A program made the translations under genes and the position numbers. From assembly GCA_014801525.1 (NCBI GenBank), contig JAAVEB010000014.1, positions 89,143-153,142 of the forward strand: a stretch of 64,000 bases of DNA, read 5' to 3'. The notes under the pieces are model-generated. The model made no database searches and was not told where the DNA came from. It saw only the letters and a program-made list of their open reading frames with translations. Below are positions 36,649-47,100 of the stretch, piece after piece. Source of the stretch: Bacteroides sp. Lineage in GTDB: Bacteria > Bacteroidota > Bacteroidia > Bacteroidales > Muribaculaceae. Numbering within the stretch: position 1 is the stretch's first letter; every line of letters begins with the position of its first letter.

Positions 36649-39621
36649 ATGAGGAAGCTGATTATATTGCCCGCTGCCATGTTGACGGCATTGTCGGGAA
36701 TGTCGCAGATCAACTCTCCCAAGCCTGACGGAAGTCTGCTGCGCGGGGAGCTGATGCTTCGTGACAAGACCTATTACGGAACTATCGATCAAATCTCCAA
36801 CGTGGCTCCCGGCTCTTTTTCGGGAAGCGAGCAGGAGCGTGCCGCTATCGCTCTGGCTGCCGCTCAACTTTTTGCCGGCAATCTTCAGGATGCACGCAGT
36901 TTGTTTGAGGATTTTGTGGTTGACTATCCCATTTCTCCGGCTTGCATAACCGCGCGCATGGGAATTGCCGATTGCGATTTCTATGATGGGAATTACCGCA
37001 GGGCGTTGAACGAATATCGTGCGATAGACCGTGCCGCCCTTAATCTTTCGGCGGGTGAGGACTACACTTACCGCACTTCATTTTGCCACTTGATGCTGGG
37101 CGATATGGATGAAGCCGAGTCGGGATTTGACTCGCTTGCGGGCACGGCGCGTTACCGCAGCGCGGCATTGTTTTATAAAGGCTACATAGAGTATGCCAAC
37201 GGAGCGTATGCCAAAGCTAAAACTCTGTTCAGCGACGTTGATCAAAGCTGTCCTCCCGGCGACATGGCTCCTTATTATCTCGCGCAGATCGCTTATATTG
37301 ACGGAGATTATCAGCACGCTTTGTCGATGGCGCGTCAACATATGGGTGATATAAAGGCGTTTGAGCCTGAGCTGAGACGCATAGCCGGCGAATCGCTGTA
37401 TAATCTCGGCGACGAGTCGCAAGCCATCGAATACTTGACTAAATATGTTTCGGAAACATCCGATCCTCAATTGTCGGCTTTATATATTCTCGGTGTGAGT
37501 CACTATAAAGAGGGACAGTATGCCAAGGCAATCGAGACGCTCGACAAGGTGACCGGCTCGGACGACGCCATGGGACAGTCGGCATACCTTTATATAGGAC
37601 AGAGCTATCTGAAGGAGGGGAATGCCAATGCCGCTATCCTCGCGCTTGAAAAGGCTTATCGCATGGACTATGACAAGGGCGTGAGCGAAACGGCGTTCTA
37701 CAATTATGCCGTGGCTCGAAGCCAGGGAGGCAGAACGCCCTTTGGCAGCTCGGTAGACATGTTTGAATACTTCCTCAAAGAGTATCCCAACTCGCATTAT
37801 GCCGACGAGGTGCAGGAGTATCTCGTCACCGGCTACATGACCGATAATAATTATGAGAAGGCGCTTGCGTCGATCCAGAAGATACGCCGCCCGTCTCAGT
37901 CGATACTCAACGCCAAGCAAAGGGTGCTCTACACGCTCGGAACACGCGACCTTGCGTCGGGCAATGCGTCGTTGGCGCTTGAACGATTTAAAGAAGCCCG
38001 TGCCATTTCGGGAGCCGACCGCTCGATAGCTGCCGAGTGCAACCTGTGGATGGGCGATTGCTATTACCGTCTGGGAAAATATGCCGATGCGTCAAAGGCG
38101 TATAATGACTATCTTAAAGCGGCGGGATCGACGTCGCCCAACAAGGCGCTTGCTTATTATGATTTGGGGTATAGCCGATTTGCCGAGAAGAAATATGATG
38201 CCGCCCGCAAAGATTTCGAGCGCGTGATTGCGTCGCCCGGCGATCTCGGCACGGTGATGATAGCCGATGCCTACAACCGAGTGGGCGACTGCTATTATTA
38301 CGGAATGCAATTCGGAAAGGCTGAGCAGAATTATGAGCAATCCTATTCGCTTAATCCTTCTACCGGCGACTATGCCATCTATCAGAAAGCGATGATGAAG
38401 GGGTTGACAAGAGACTACAACGGGAAGATAAAATTGCTCGACGAGATGACGGAGTCCTACCCATCTTCGGGATTGTTGCCGTCGGCTTTGCTTGAAAAAG
38501 CGGAAAGCTACGTGGCTCTTGGAAGAACGGGTGACGCTGTGTCGCTCTATCGTGAGCTTGTGAAGAAATATCCCACCACGTCACAGGGGCGTAATGCCTA
38601 CATTCAGCTTGCCGTCACTCTCCAGAGTCAGGGAAAAACCGGCGAGGCGATCGACACTTACAAGAAAGTCATCAGTTCTTATCCGACGAGCGAAGAGGCT
38701 CGCGTTGCCTCAGACGACCTCAAGAGAATACTTGCCGACGCGGGACGTCTCAACGAGTACACATCGTTTATCGCTTCGGTGCCCAATGCTCCTAAGTTTG
38801 AAATTTCCGAGCTTGACGGCTTGACCTTCCAGGCTGCTGAAAAGGCTTATCTGCTCGACAATTCAAGCGTAAGCAGGCTGAAGGATTATCTTGACCAATA
38901 CCCGGGCGGACGTCACGAAGCCCAGGCGTTGAACTACCTGTGTGAAGCGTCGATGGCGTCGGGCAATGAAGCCGAGGCATTGAAATATGCCGCCATGATA
39001 GTTGAAAAATATCCTGACAGTGACGCGGCTGAAGATGCGCTTGCAGTGAAAGGCGCTGTCGAGTATAATTCAGGCGACGGCGAGCAGGCTCTTGCCACTT
39101 TCCGTCAGCTTGAGAAACGCGCGTCGGTGTCACGCAACATCGTTGCCGCGCGTCTCGGAATAATGAGAGTGTCGAGAGACCTCGGCAAATATTCCGATGT
39201 GGTCAAAGCCGCCGACGGTCTCCTCGCGTCAGAGTCGTTGCCGTCGTCGAGCCGCTCGGAAGTCGTTTACTCACGCGCGCTTGCCTTGGCAAACACCGGT
39301 CATGGAGCCGACGCCGCTAAGGAGTGGGAAGGACTTGCCAAGAACACCGACGACCTCTATGGGGCGAAGTCGGCTTACTATCTGGGTCAATATTATCTTG
39401 ACGGAGGACAGGTGAAGAAGGCGCGCAGCGTAGCCGAGAAGTTGATTGACTCCAACACGCCTCACTCCTACTGGCTTGCCCGCGGCTATATCTTGCTGAG
39501 CGACATTTGCAAAAAGCAGGGTGATGACTTTGAGGCGCGCGAGTATCTGAAGAGCCTCAAGGAGAACTATCCCGGAACTGAGAGCGACATTTTCATGATG
39601 ATTGACGAGCGTCTTAAATAA
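36649..39621 (+). CDS. Secreted tetratricopeptide-repeat protein
   Basis: A 990-residue protein with a signal-like N-terminus (MRKLIILPAAMLTALSGMSQ) followed almost entirely by tetratricopeptide repeats, for example YNLGDESQAIEYLTKYV and YYRLGKYADASKAYNDYL, so it is an all-helical solenoid scaffold. Several repeats resemble YbgF/CpoB and BamD-type TPRs, which suggests a periplasmic or outer-membrane-associated role. It is 12 bases upstream of a predicted outer-membrane barrel protein, and the two probably form one operon and one complex. Function is unknown. Confidence 0.85.
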   Translation: MRKLIILPAAMLTALSGMSQINSPKPDGSLLRGELMLRDKTYYGTIDQISNVAPGSFSGSEQERAAIALAAAQLFAGNLQDARSLFEDFVVDYPISPACITARMGIADCDFYDGNYRRALNEYRAIDRAALNLSAGEDYTYRTSFCHLMLGDMDEAESGFDSLAGTARYRSAALFYKGYIEYANGAYAKAKTLFSDVDQSCPPGDMAPYYLAQIAYIDGDYQHALSMARQHMGDIKAFEPELRRIAGESLYNLGDESQAIEYLTKYVSETSDPQLSALYILGVSHYKEGQYAKAIETLDKVTGSDDAMGQSAYLYIGQSYLKEGNANAAILALEKAYRMDYDKGVSETAFYNYAVARSQGGRTPFGSSVDMFEYFLKEYPNSHYADEVQEYLVTGYMTDNNYEKALASIQKIRRPSQSILNAKQRVLYTLGTRDLASGNASLALERFKEARAISGADRSIAAECNLWMGDCYYRLGKYADASKAYNDYLKAAGSTSPNKALAYYDLGYSRFAEKKYDAARKDFERVIASPGDLGTVMIADAYNRVGDCYYYGMQFGKAEQNYEQSYSLNPSTGDYAIYQKAMMKGLTRDYNGKIKLLDEMTESYPSSGLLPSALLEKAESYVALGRTGDAVSLYRELVKKYPTTSQGRNAYIQLAVTLQSQGKTGEAIDTYKKVISSYPTSEEARVASDDLKRILADAGRLNEYTSFIASVPNAPKFEISELDGLTFQAAEKAYLLDNSSVSRLKDYLDQYPGGRHEAQALNYLCEASMASGNEAEALKYAAMIVEKYPDSDAAEDALAVKGAVEYNSGDGEQALATFRQLEKRASVSRNIVAARLGIMRVSRDLGKYSDVVKAADGLLASESLPSSSRSEVVYSRALALANTGHGADAAKEWEGLAKNTDDLYGAKSAYYLGQYYLDGGQVKKARSVAEKLIDSNTPHSYWLARGYILLSDICKKQGDDFEAREYLKSLKENYPGTESDIFMMIDERLK

Positions 39622-39633
39622 GAAAAACAGAAG

Positions 39634-41313
39634 ATGATGAAAATTATAAAATATACATTGGCTTCATTGATGCTGTCGGTTGCCGGCAACGCGGCGGCTC
39701 AGGATTTGACCAAGGAGATTACTGTTGAAAAGGATATTGTTCCGATTGAACGCGAAGCATCGCGTATCGATATGTTGCCTCAGCTTCGGCTTCCGGCTGT
39801 GGCGATGAAAAAATTGTCGTGGAGCGACCGCGCGGTGTCGGCGCCGGTCACTGCGTCAATCTCGACTCTTGCCCCCGCTTCTTATCTTGCCACGATGGAT
39901 AAGCCCGAATACCGCGGCTATGTTTATGCCGGATACTTCCCTTCGCTTCAGGCTGACTTGTCGGCGGGATATCGTTTTGTCGACGACGAAACTACCGTTG
40001 CCGGAGCGTGGTTGCAATATGACGGCAGCCAGTACAAGCAGCGCAACATCGCCGATAACAAACTTGAATATCGCGATCACACGGCGAAGATAGGTTTTGA
40101 CGCGCGCCATCGGTTTGAATCGGCGGGAACTCTGTCGGGACACGTCGGCTATATGTTCTCATCGTTCAACTATCCGACCCTCGTCGACAAAGGATTGTCG
40201 CAGAGTGCCAATAACTTCGGTCTTGGGCTTGCGTGGAACTCGCTGCCCGGAAATTTTGAATATCACGCATCGCTTGATTATGGATTCTTTAAGTTTGGCA
40301 AGCCTGATGCCGGGATTGAAAAAGCGTTGTCAGAAAATTATGGCGATTTCTCGCTTGGCGGCGTATTCCGCTTCGGGGAGTCATATAAAGCGGGCGCCGA
40401 TGTGAGACTGTCGTTTGTGAATGACTCGCAAGCCGAGGCGCTGGGGCTCGAATCAACGGCGTCAAACTTGAGCATAGCTCCTTATTTCGCCGCATCGGGC
40501 GATCATTATAATATTAGGCTTGGTCTTAACGCCGGACGCGCGTTCAATCGCGGTAGCGCCACCTATGTTGCCCCCGATGTCAAGCTCGAATGGATGCCGG
40601 CATCGCAGTTCACTGTCTTTGTGGGCGCCGACGGCGGAGCCTTCCTTAACGGCGCCGCATCTCTTTTTGCTGAAAACCATCTGATAAATCCCTCTCAATC
40701 TTATGTCACCACCCGCAAGAAAATCGGAATCGACGGTGGCTTCCTTATCGGGCCGTTTGCCGGAGCGTCGATAAAGGTGTGGGGTTCTTACGGCAGTTTC
40801 GCTCGTCAGCTTATGCCTGAATTGTATGAAACCGATTTTGGCGACTATGACGGAGTCTACATGGCGGCTTATGATTTCAAAAGCATCAACTATGGAATCT
40901 TGTTCAGCTATCAGTATCGTGACATCGCATCAGTCTATGCCGGCTACGAAGGAGCTCCGCAGGACTATGACGAAGGATATGCCGCTTGGCGCGACAGGGC
41001 TAAGAGCGTGTTTAGCGCCGGGGTGAGAGTGACTCCGATGAGCTCGCTTGACATCTCGCTTGATTATCGCCTGCGCTCAGGCAGAGCTATCTACACTTGC
41101 GGCGAGTCGATTGTAGGTCCCTTTGAAAGCGCTTATCAGGCTATAAAACTCGGAAAAGTGAATTCGCTCGATCTTGAGGCGTCTTATCGCTTTAATGACC
41201 GCTTCAACGTGTGGGCGCGTGGCGAAAATCTGCTGGGTTCGCGCTGGCAGGAGAATTTCCTGTTGCCGTGCAAGGGTGTTACCGGGCTGGTTGGCATCGG
41301 ATATAAGTTTTAA
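39634..41313 (+). CDS. Predicted outer-membrane beta-barrel protein
   Basis: A 559-residue protein with a signal peptide (about residues 1-23, ending GNAAAQD) and then repeated amphipathic beta-hairpin strands such as YVYAGYFPSLQADLSAGYRF and NFEYHASLDYGFFKFG, ending in an aromatic strand, GLVGIGYKF. This is the pattern of a barrel in the outer membrane. The C-terminal part resembles the barrel of TonB-dependent receptors, but no plug domain is present. It follows the TPR gene by 12 bases. Possible roles are assembly, transport or anchoring of the TPR partner; none is shown. Confidence 0.8.
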   Translation: MMKIIKYTLASLMLSVAGNAAAQDLTKEITVEKDIVPIEREASRIDMLPQLRLPAVAMKKLSWSDRAVSAPVTASISTLAPASYLATMDKPEYRGYVYAGYFPSLQADLSAGYRFVDDETTVAGAWLQYDGSQYKQRNIADNKLEYRDHTAKIGFDARHRFESAGTLSGHVGYMFSSFNYPTLVDKGLSQSANNFGLGLAWNSLPGNFEYHASLDYGFFKFGKPDAGIEKALSENYGDFSLGGVFRFGESYKAGADVRLSFVNDSQAEALGLESTASNLSIAPYFAASGDHYNIRLGLNAGRAFNRGSATYVAPDVKLEWMPASQFTVFVGADGGAFLNGAASLFAENHLINPSQSYVTTRKKIGIDGGFLIGPFAGASIKVWGSYGSFARQLMPELYETDFGDYDGVYMAAYDFKSINYGILFSYQYRDIASVYAGYEGAPQDYDEGYAAWRDRAKSVFSAGVRVTPMSSLDISLDYRLRSGRAIYTCGESIVGPFESAYQAIKLGKVNSLDLEASYRFNDRFNVWARGENLLGSRWQENFLLPCKGVTGLVGIGYKF

Positions 41314-41371
41314 TCGCCGGGAAGAGAGTTGGAAATAAACGAAATACCATAATTCAAGAAAAAACACAAAG

Positions 41372-43699
41372 ATGAAGTTAGCCTTATTGATTGCCGGAAT
41401 ATTTCTTGCCCGGGGCGCCGCCGATGCGGTCAATCCTGTCATTCCTCGTGACGAAGCGATGGAGGCGCGCATAGCCGACATGGTTAAGAGGATGACGGTT
41501 GAGGAGAAAATAGGTCAGATGACACAGCTCGAAGTCGTGACGCTGGGATGCGATTATACCGAAAAGAATCCCAATCTTAAGCTTTCGGCTGAGCGGCTCG
41601 ACGATGTGATAGGGACCCATAAGGTGGGCTCTATTCTGAATGTGCCGAAAATTGCGCTTACCGCGGCGCAGTGGTGTGAGGTTGTTAGCCAGATTCAGGA
41701 CTACTCGATGAAGACAATCAAGATTCCCTGCATATACGGGCTTGACATGAACCATGGCGCAAGCTATGTGCTCGACGCCACCCTGTTTCCGCAGAACATA
41801 AATATGGGCGCCACGTTCAACCGCGAGCTTGTGAAGCGGGGAGGTGAAATCACCGCTTATGAGACGAGAGCGAGCGACGTGCCCTGGACGTTCAATCCGA
41901 CGGTCGACTTGAGCCGCGATCCACGCTGGCCGCGTGTATGGGAAAATTTCGGAGAGGACGCTTTTCTCAACAGCGAACTCGGCACCGCTGCCGTGCTCGG
42001 ACTCCAGGGCGACGATCCAAACAGAATAGACCGCTACCACATAGCCGCCAATCTGAAGCATTTCATGGGCTATGGCGCGCCCGTGAGCGGACGTGACCGC
42101 ACCCACTCCTCAATTGGCGAGCAAGAGATGCGCGAGAAGCATTTCGCTCCTTATCTTGCGGGCATCAAGAACGGGCATGCGCTTTCAATCATGGTCAATT
42201 CGACGACCAACAACGGGGTGCCGTTTCATGCCAACGCAAAATATCTCACAACTTGGCTTAAGGAACAGCTCAACTGGGACGGGCTTATCGTCACCGACTG
42301 GTCAGACATCAACAATCTCTATACCCGCGAAGGAGTTGCAGCCAATAAAAAAGAGGCTATCAAGCTTGCTATCAATGCCGGCATCGACATGGCGATGGAG
42401 CCTTATAAAACCGACTACTGCACCTTGCTGAAGGAGCTTGTCGATGAGGGTGAAGTCCCGATGAGCCGCATTGACGACGCATGCACGCGCGTGCTTCGCA
42501 TGAAGATGCGTCTCGGGCTGTTTGAAACTCCCGATACCTATTATAAAGATTATCCGCTGTTTGCTTCCGAGGAGTTTGCCAAGGCATCGCGCGAAGCCGC
42601 CACTCAATCGATGGTATTGCTGAAAAACGACGACAATATATTGCCGTTGCGCAAAGGCGCCCGCATCCTTCTCGCCGGACCCAATGCCAATTCAATGCGC
42701 ACGCTCAACGGAGGATGGACCTACACCTGGCAAGGACACTTGACCGATCGCCTCGGGGCGCAGTACAACACCATCTACGAGTCGCTGTGTGACAAATTCG
42801 GAAAAAATAATGTGGTATATGAACCGGGTGTCACTTATATGCCTGACCGCGACTGGCAGTTTGACACGATTGTGGGAATCGACAAAGCTGTTGCCGCGGC
42901 AAGCGATGTCGACGTGATTGTTGCCTGCATCGGTGAAAACAGCTATTGCGAGACTCCTGGCAATATAAACGACCTCGCCCTGTCGGGGAATCAGATAAAA
43001 CTCGTGGAGGAGCTCAGCGCAACGGGTAAGCCGGTGGTGCTTATTCTCAACGAGGGGCGTCCGCGCATCATTAGCGGCATTGTCGACGGCGCCAAGGCTA
43101 TTGTCGATATCATGCTGCCGTCCAATTATGGCGGCGACGCGCTTGCCGATCTTCTTGCAGGCGACGCCAATTTCAGCGGAAAGTTGCCGTTCACCTATCC
43201 CAAGCATAGCGCGTCGCTTAAAACCTATGACTACAAGAAGGGCGAGAGCGCCAAGACAATGGAGGGAGCTTACAATTATAATGCGGTAGTAGATCTTCAG
43301 TGGCTGTTTGGCTACGGATTGAGCTACACCACATTCGAGTATTCCAACCTTAGGGTTGACAAGCCCGAGTTCAAGTCGGGCGATATGCTGAACTTTGAAG
43401 TCGACGTGACAAACACAGGCAAGGTTGCCGGAATGGAGAGCGTGCTGCTCTTCTCGACCGACGTTGTCGCTTCGACCTCGCCCGACATACGCCGGTTGCG
43501 TCAGTTTGACAAGATTTCGCTTAATCCCGGCGAAACCCGCACGGTGAAACTTTCTGTTCCCGCCGACGATCTCGCCTTTGTGGGCTATGACGAAAAATGG
43601 ATTCTTGAAAAAGGCGACTTCATTATCCAGGTGGGAGATAAAACGCTTAATATCACCGCAGCCGAGACAAAAAAGTGGGATAGCCCCAATAGAGACTGA
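41372..43699 (+). CDS. Beta-glucosidase/beta-xylosidase, GH3 (BglX-like)
   Basis: A 775-residue secreted GH3 enzyme. After a short signal peptide comes the (beta/alpha)8 domain with [12 protein letters not shown], the substrate-binding KHFMGYG and GLIVTDWSD, where Asp309 is the likely nucleophile. The alpha/beta sandwich domain (residues about 410-620) contains [11 protein letters not shown]. The C-terminal fibronectin-III-like domain begins near [12 protein letters not shown]. It probably trims cello- or xylo-oligosaccharides or glucosides in the periplasm. It starts 58 bases after the barrel gene and ends 38 bases before glgB. Confidence 0.9.
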   Translation: MKLALLIAGIFLARGAADAVNPVIPRDEAMEARIADMVKRMTVEEKIGQMTQLEVVTLGCDYTEKNPNLKLSAERLDDVIGTHKVGSILNVPKIALTAAQWCEVVSQIQDYSMKTIKIPCIYGLDMNHGASYVLDATLFPQNINMGATFNRELVKRGGEITAYETRASDVPWTFNPTVDLSRDPRWPRVWENFGEDAFLNSELGTAAVLGLQGDDPNRIDRYHIAANLKHFMGYGAPVSGRDRTHSSIGEQEMREKHFAPYLAGIKNGHALSIMVNSTTNNGVPFHANAKYLTTWLKEQLNWDGLIVTDWSDINNLYTREGVAANKKEAIKLAINAGIDMAMEPYKTDYCTLLKELVDEGEVPMSRIDDACTRVLRMKMRLGLFETPDTYYKDYPLFASEEFAKASREAATQSMVLLKNDDNILPLRKGARILLAGPNANSMRTLNGGWTYTWQGHLTDRLGAQYNTIYESLCDKFGKNNVVYEPGVTYMPDRDWQFDTIVGIDKAVAAASDVDVIVACIGENSYCETPGNINDLALSGNQIKLVEELSATGKPVVLILNEGRPRIISGIVDGAKAIVDIMLPSNYGGDALADLLAGDANFSGKLPFTYPKHSASLKTYDYKKGESAKTMEGAYNYNAVVDLQWLFGYGLSYTTFEYSNLRVDKPEFKSGDMLNFEVDVTNTGKVAGMESVLLFSTDVVASTSPDIRRLRQFDKISLNPGETRTVKLSVPADDLAFVGYDEKWILEKGDFIIQVGDKTLNITAAETKKWDSPNRD

Positions 43700-43737
43700 T
43701 TCCTCATCATGTGTATCTAAACAAAAAATAAATAACT

Positions 43738-45750
43738 ATGGCAACACTATCCATTATCAAGAACGACCCGTGGCTTGAACCTTATGCCGACGCTATCGAA
43801 GGCAGGCACCGTGACGCAATCAATAAAGAGAAGGAGCTGACGGCTGTCGACGGTTCATTGAAAGCATTTGCCAATGCATATAACTATTTCGGGCTTCACC
43901 GAACTTCTACAGGATGGGTGTTTCGAGAGTGGGCGCCTAACGCTATAGGCATCACTCTTGTGGGCGATTTTTCCAAATGGAAAGAGTATCGCAAATATGC
44001 TCTGAAGCCTATAGGAAACGGAGTGTGGGAAATAAAGCTTAAGCCCGACGCCATTCGCCACGGCGATCTTTACAAGATGATTGTAAGTTGGGAAGGCGGA
44101 GGCGGAATGCGCATTCCCGCTTATGCCACCAGAGTTGTGCAGGATGAGGAGACCAAAATATTCTCAGCCCAGGTGTGGGCGCCTGAGACCCCCTATAAAT
44201 GGAAAGTGAAACGCTTTGTCCCTGACACGAAGCCGCTGCTGATTTATGAGTGTCACATCGGCATGGCTCAGGAAAAGGAGGGTGTGGGCACCTACACCGA
44301 GTTTAAGGACAATGTGTTGCCGCGCATCAAAGCCGACGGTTATAACGCCATTCAGATTATGGCTATCCAGGAGCACCCCTATTATGGTTCGTTTGGCTAC
44401 CATGTCTCGAGTTTCTATGCTGCGTCAAGCCGATTCGGAACTCCCGAGGAGCTGAAAGCGCTTATCGATGCCGCCCATGAAATGGGGATCGCCGTAATCA
44501 TGGATATAGTCCACTCCCATGCCGTGAAGAATGAGGTGGAGGGATTGGGTCGTCTTGACGGAAGCTATGACCAGTATTTCTATGGCGACGGCAGGCGCGA
44601 GCATCCGGCTTGGGACTCCCTCTGCTTCGACTATGGAAAGAACCAGGTGCTCCACTTCCTTCTGTCCAATTGCAAATATTGGCTTGACGAGTATAAGTTT
44701 GACGGATTCCGTTTTGACGGCGTGACATCGATGCTCTATTACAATCATGGGCTTGGACAGGCTTTCGGCTCCTATGGCGACTACTACAACGGCGGTCAGG
44801 ACACGAATGCCATCACTTATCTCACTCTTGCCAACAAGCTGATTCACGAAGTGAACCGCAAGGCTATCACTATTGCCGAGGAAATGAGCGGCATGCCCGG
44901 ACTGGCGGCGCCGTTTAAAGCGGGTGGCATCGGGTTTGACTATCGAATGGCGATGGGCGTGCCCGACTATTGGATAAAGATGCTCAAAGAGAAGAAAGAT
45001 GAGGACTGGCATCCCACATCGATATATTGGGAATTGACCAATCGTCGCGCCGACGAGAAGACAATCAGCTACGTCGAGAGCCACGACCAGGCTCTTGTGG
45101 GCGACAAGACAGTCATATTCCGCCTGATTGACGACCAGATGTATTGGCACATGACCAAGGGCGACGATAATGCCGCCGTGAACCGAGGAATCGCTATGCA
45201 CAAAATGATACGTCTCGTTACTCTCGCCACCATCAACGGCGGATATCTCAACTTCATGGGCAATGAGTTCGGACATCCCGAGTGGATCGATTTTCCGCGC
45301 GAAGGCAACGGCTGGAGCTATAAGTATGCCCGCCGCCAGTGGGATCTTGTCGACCGCAAGGAGTTGCGCTACGGCGAGCTCAACGCCTTTGACAACGCCA
45401 TGATCGAGCTTGTGAGCGATGTATATGACTTCCAGTCGCTTCCGGTGGTGAAACTATGGGACAAGGATTCCGACCAGGTTCTTGCGTTCATGCGCGGCGA
45501 TCTGATATTCGTGTTCAACTGGGCGCCGTTTGAGAGCTATCAGGACTATGGTTTCCTCGCTCCGGCGGGAGAATATGAGGTAGTGTTGTCAAGCGACGAT
45601 GCCGAGTATGGCGGTTTCGGAAACATCGACGACTCGGTTCATCATTTCACGATTGGCGATCCTCTCTACGATGATCAGGGCAAAGGCTGGTTGAAGCTCT
45701 ATCTGCCGGCTCGCACCTGTCAGGTGCTCCGCTATGTCCGCAAGAAATAA
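43738..45750 (+). CDS. glgB: 1,4-alpha-glucan branching enzyme, GH13
   Basis: A 670-residue branching enzyme that creates alpha-1,6 branches in glycogen. The N-terminal CBM48 domain has TGWVFREWAPNA. The GH13 catalytic domain has the nucleophile Asp327 in FRFDGVTSM, the acid/base Glu in TIAEEMSG (Glu381 or 382) and the third carboxylate in YVESHDQALVGD. The sequence resembles eukaryotic-type GH13_8 branching enzymes more than Escherichia coli GlgB, as is usual in Bacteroidetes. A strong hairpin terminator follows at 45837-45863. It likely serves cytoplasmic glycogen storage. Confidence 0.92.
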   Translation: MATLSIIKNDPWLEPYADAIEGRHRDAINKEKELTAVDGSLKAFANAYNYFGLHRTSTGWVFREWAPNAIGITLVGDFSKWKEYRKYALKPIGNGVWEIKLKPDAIRHGDLYKMIVSWEGGGGMRIPAYATRVVQDEETKIFSAQVWAPETPYKWKVKRFVPDTKPLLIYECHIGMAQEKEGVGTYTEFKDNVLPRIKADGYNAIQIMAIQEHPYYGSFGYHVSSFYAASSRFGTPEELKALIDAAHEMGIAVIMDIVHSHAVKNEVEGLGRLDGSYDQYFYGDGRREHPAWDSLCFDYGKNQVLHFLLSNCKYWLDEYKFDGFRFDGVTSMLYYNHGLGQAFGSYGDYYNGGQDTNAITYLTLANKLIHEVNRKAITIAEEMSGMPGLAAPFKAGGIGFDYRMAMGVPDYWIKMLKEKKDEDWHPTSIYWELTNRRADEKTISYVESHDQALVGDKTVIFRLIDDQMYWHMTKGDDNAAVNRGIAMHKMIRLVTLATINGGYLNFMGNEFGHPEWIDFPREGNGWSYKYARRQWDLVDRKELRYGELNAFDNAMIELVSDVYDFQSLPVVKLWDKDSDQVLAFMRGDLIFVFNWAPFESYQDYGFLAPAGEYEVVLSSDDAEYGGFGNIDDSVHHFTIGDPLYDDQGKGWLKLYLPARTCQVLRYVRKK

Positions 45751-45798
45751 GCGGGGAGAATAGACCAATGAGACTGTGCCAACCTGCACAGCTAATTC

Positions 45799-45813
45799 AA
45801 CATCTCCGATGTT
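45799..45813. repeat. ACATCTCCGATGT palindrome, copy 1
   Basis: AACATCTCCGATGTT forms a short imperfect palindrome. The same TCTCCGATGT core recurs at 45876-45892 and 47446-47463. Confidence 0.5.
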
Positions 45814-45836
45814 GCAGATTGATTCCGCACCATATA

Positions 45837-45863
45837 CCCCATGCTGATTTAATCAGCATGGGG
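45837..45863 (+). terminator. Intrinsic terminator after glgB
   Basis: CCCCATGCTGATT (45837-45849) is a perfect complement of AATCAGCATGGGG (45851-45863), followed by TTTTGC. The inner A-T pairs probably open to form the loop. Confidence 0.85.
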
Positions 45864-45875
45864 TTTTGCATATTT

Positions 45876-45892
45876 CGACATCTCCGATGTCG
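45876..45892. repeat. ACATCTCCGATGT palindrome, copy 2
   Basis: CGACATCTCCGATGTCG, arms of seven bases around TCC. Shares its core with copies at 45799 and 47446. Confidence 0.5.
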
Positions 45893-45984
45893 TGGGCGGT
45901 AGCAGCGGCATCTTTTTGGTGTTTGGAGGAGATGGTCCGTGCGTTTTTTGTGGTAGGAGGACGAGAATTGTCGTTGTGCGGGAA

Positions 45985-45993
45985 TAAATTTGC
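45985..45993 (+). promoter_or_regulatory. -7 promoter box of the lipoprotein gene
   Basis: TAAATTTGC matches the -7 element and would start transcripts near 46000, 16 bases before the ATG. No properly spaced TTTG was seen. Confidence 0.45.
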
Positions 45994-46015
45994 GGCAGAT
46001 ATAAAATAATGGAAA

Positions 46016-46822
46016 ATGAAAAATTACAGATTTTTGTTTGTGGCAGTTGTTTCGTGCTGCCTCGGTGGCGTGTTCTCGGCGTGTGATGAAAATGACGGCG
46101 ACAAGCCGGACAATAACGAGGAAATTTCAATGCCTAACGCCCTTCAGGTATTTACCGATGGTATCCCTTCGAAGGTGGGGGACGCAAAAATAATGGTCAA
46201 TGGCGACGGTCAGGTGACATCTATTGCGGGCAAATGGTCGACAGCAACGTTTTCATACACCCCTGTTTCCCACATTGTTGATTATGACATGACGATGACA
46301 ATAAAATATTTCGACGAGCCTGGGACCGACGTGTTCTACATTAGGCTCAACGACTTGAATTTTATTGAATATGCCCTTCAGATCAGCGATGACGGCGAGG
46401 AGGAATGGTGGTTTGACTACGACAAAGACAGCCGGCTCAACTACATGAAGCGCACAGAGGGCGACAATGAGGTGACCCGCATTTCATATCGCGACGGCGA
46501 CATAACAGGCATCTCCATGACCTCGGACAATCCCGAAAATGAATATAGCGCTACGATTGTTTACACGAATGCCTCCGTCGCTTCGCCGATTCCCAACAAG
46601 GGGTGTGTGATGCTTTTCGATGAAACTTTCGGAATAGACATGGATGAAATGGCAGTTGCTTATTATGCAGGGCTGCTCGGCAAGTCGACTATACACCTTC
46701 CCGCCGGGTTGAAAGACCGATGGTATGACATGACGTTTGAGTGGACACTGAATGCCGCCGGTTTTCCGGTGGCGTTTGAAGACAAGCCATACGGCGACGG
46801 CTCAACAACATTTGCGTGGTAA
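46016..46822 (+). CDS. Secreted lipoprotein of unknown function (possibly DUF4595-like)
   Basis: A 268-residue protein with a lipoprotein signal: a hydrophobic leader and the lipobox-like VFSAC, followed by an acidic stretch (DENDGDKPDNNEE) that fits surface export of lipoproteins in Bacteroidetes. The mature part is beta-rich, with repeated short strands such as YDMTMTIKYFDEPG, DKDSRLNYMKRTEGD and EVTRISYRDGDITGI. These recall the YD-like strands of DUF4595 proteins, but the assignment is weak. It stands alone, flanked by repeat-rich intergenic DNA on both sides. Confidence 0.75.
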   Translation: MKNYRFLFVAVVSCCLGGVFSACDENDGDKPDNNEEISMPNALQVFTDGIPSKVGDAKIMVNGDGQVTSIAGKWSTATFSYTPVSHIVDYDMTMTIKYFDEPGTDVFYIRLNDLNFIEYALQISDDGEEEWWFDYDKDSRLNYMKRTEGDNEVTRISYRDGDITGISMTSDNPENEYSATIVYTNASVASPIPNKGCVMLFDETFGIDMDEMAVAYYAGLLGKSTIHLPAGLKDRWYDMTFEWTLNAAGFPVAFEDKPYGDGSTTFAW

Positions 46823-46894
46823 AAACTTGTTGGCTACTGAGCCAAGATGGAAAAACCACATAAATGGCGCATCCAATTCAACATGAATCACTCC

Positions 46895-46959
46895 GAAGCC
46901 TGAAAAGGCTTCCTCCTACGGATAGCCGGGTAGAGTGAGCGAAAGTGCGCTCTACCCGG
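46895..46959 (+). repeat. Two-hairpin repeat element, copy A
   Basis: Hairpin 1 is GAAGCC-TGAAAA-GGCTTC (46895-46912). Hairpin 2 has arms CCGGGTAGAG (46926-46935) and CTCTACCCGG (46950-46959). They are separated by CTCCTACGGATAG. A diverged copy in the opposite orientation lies at 47101-47163. Confidence 0.7.
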
Positions 46960-47100
46960 TATAAGTCGACAATAAGTCGCGCTCTGCAAGGAGCGCCCCC
47001 TGAATCAAGGAGGCTGACGAATAGAGAAATTGCAGGGGAGTAGCGAGTGGGAGTTTTAGGGGGCACTCTTCCAGAGTGCGATTCGTATGATACGCATATC

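Larger units (their letters stand above)
45751..46015. other. Intergenic region with terminator and short palindromes
   Basis: It contains the glgB terminator, two copies of a palindrome built around ACATCTCCGATGT (45799-45813 and 45876-45892), and a -7 box for the lipoprotein gene. No coding frame is convincing. Confidence 0.6.
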
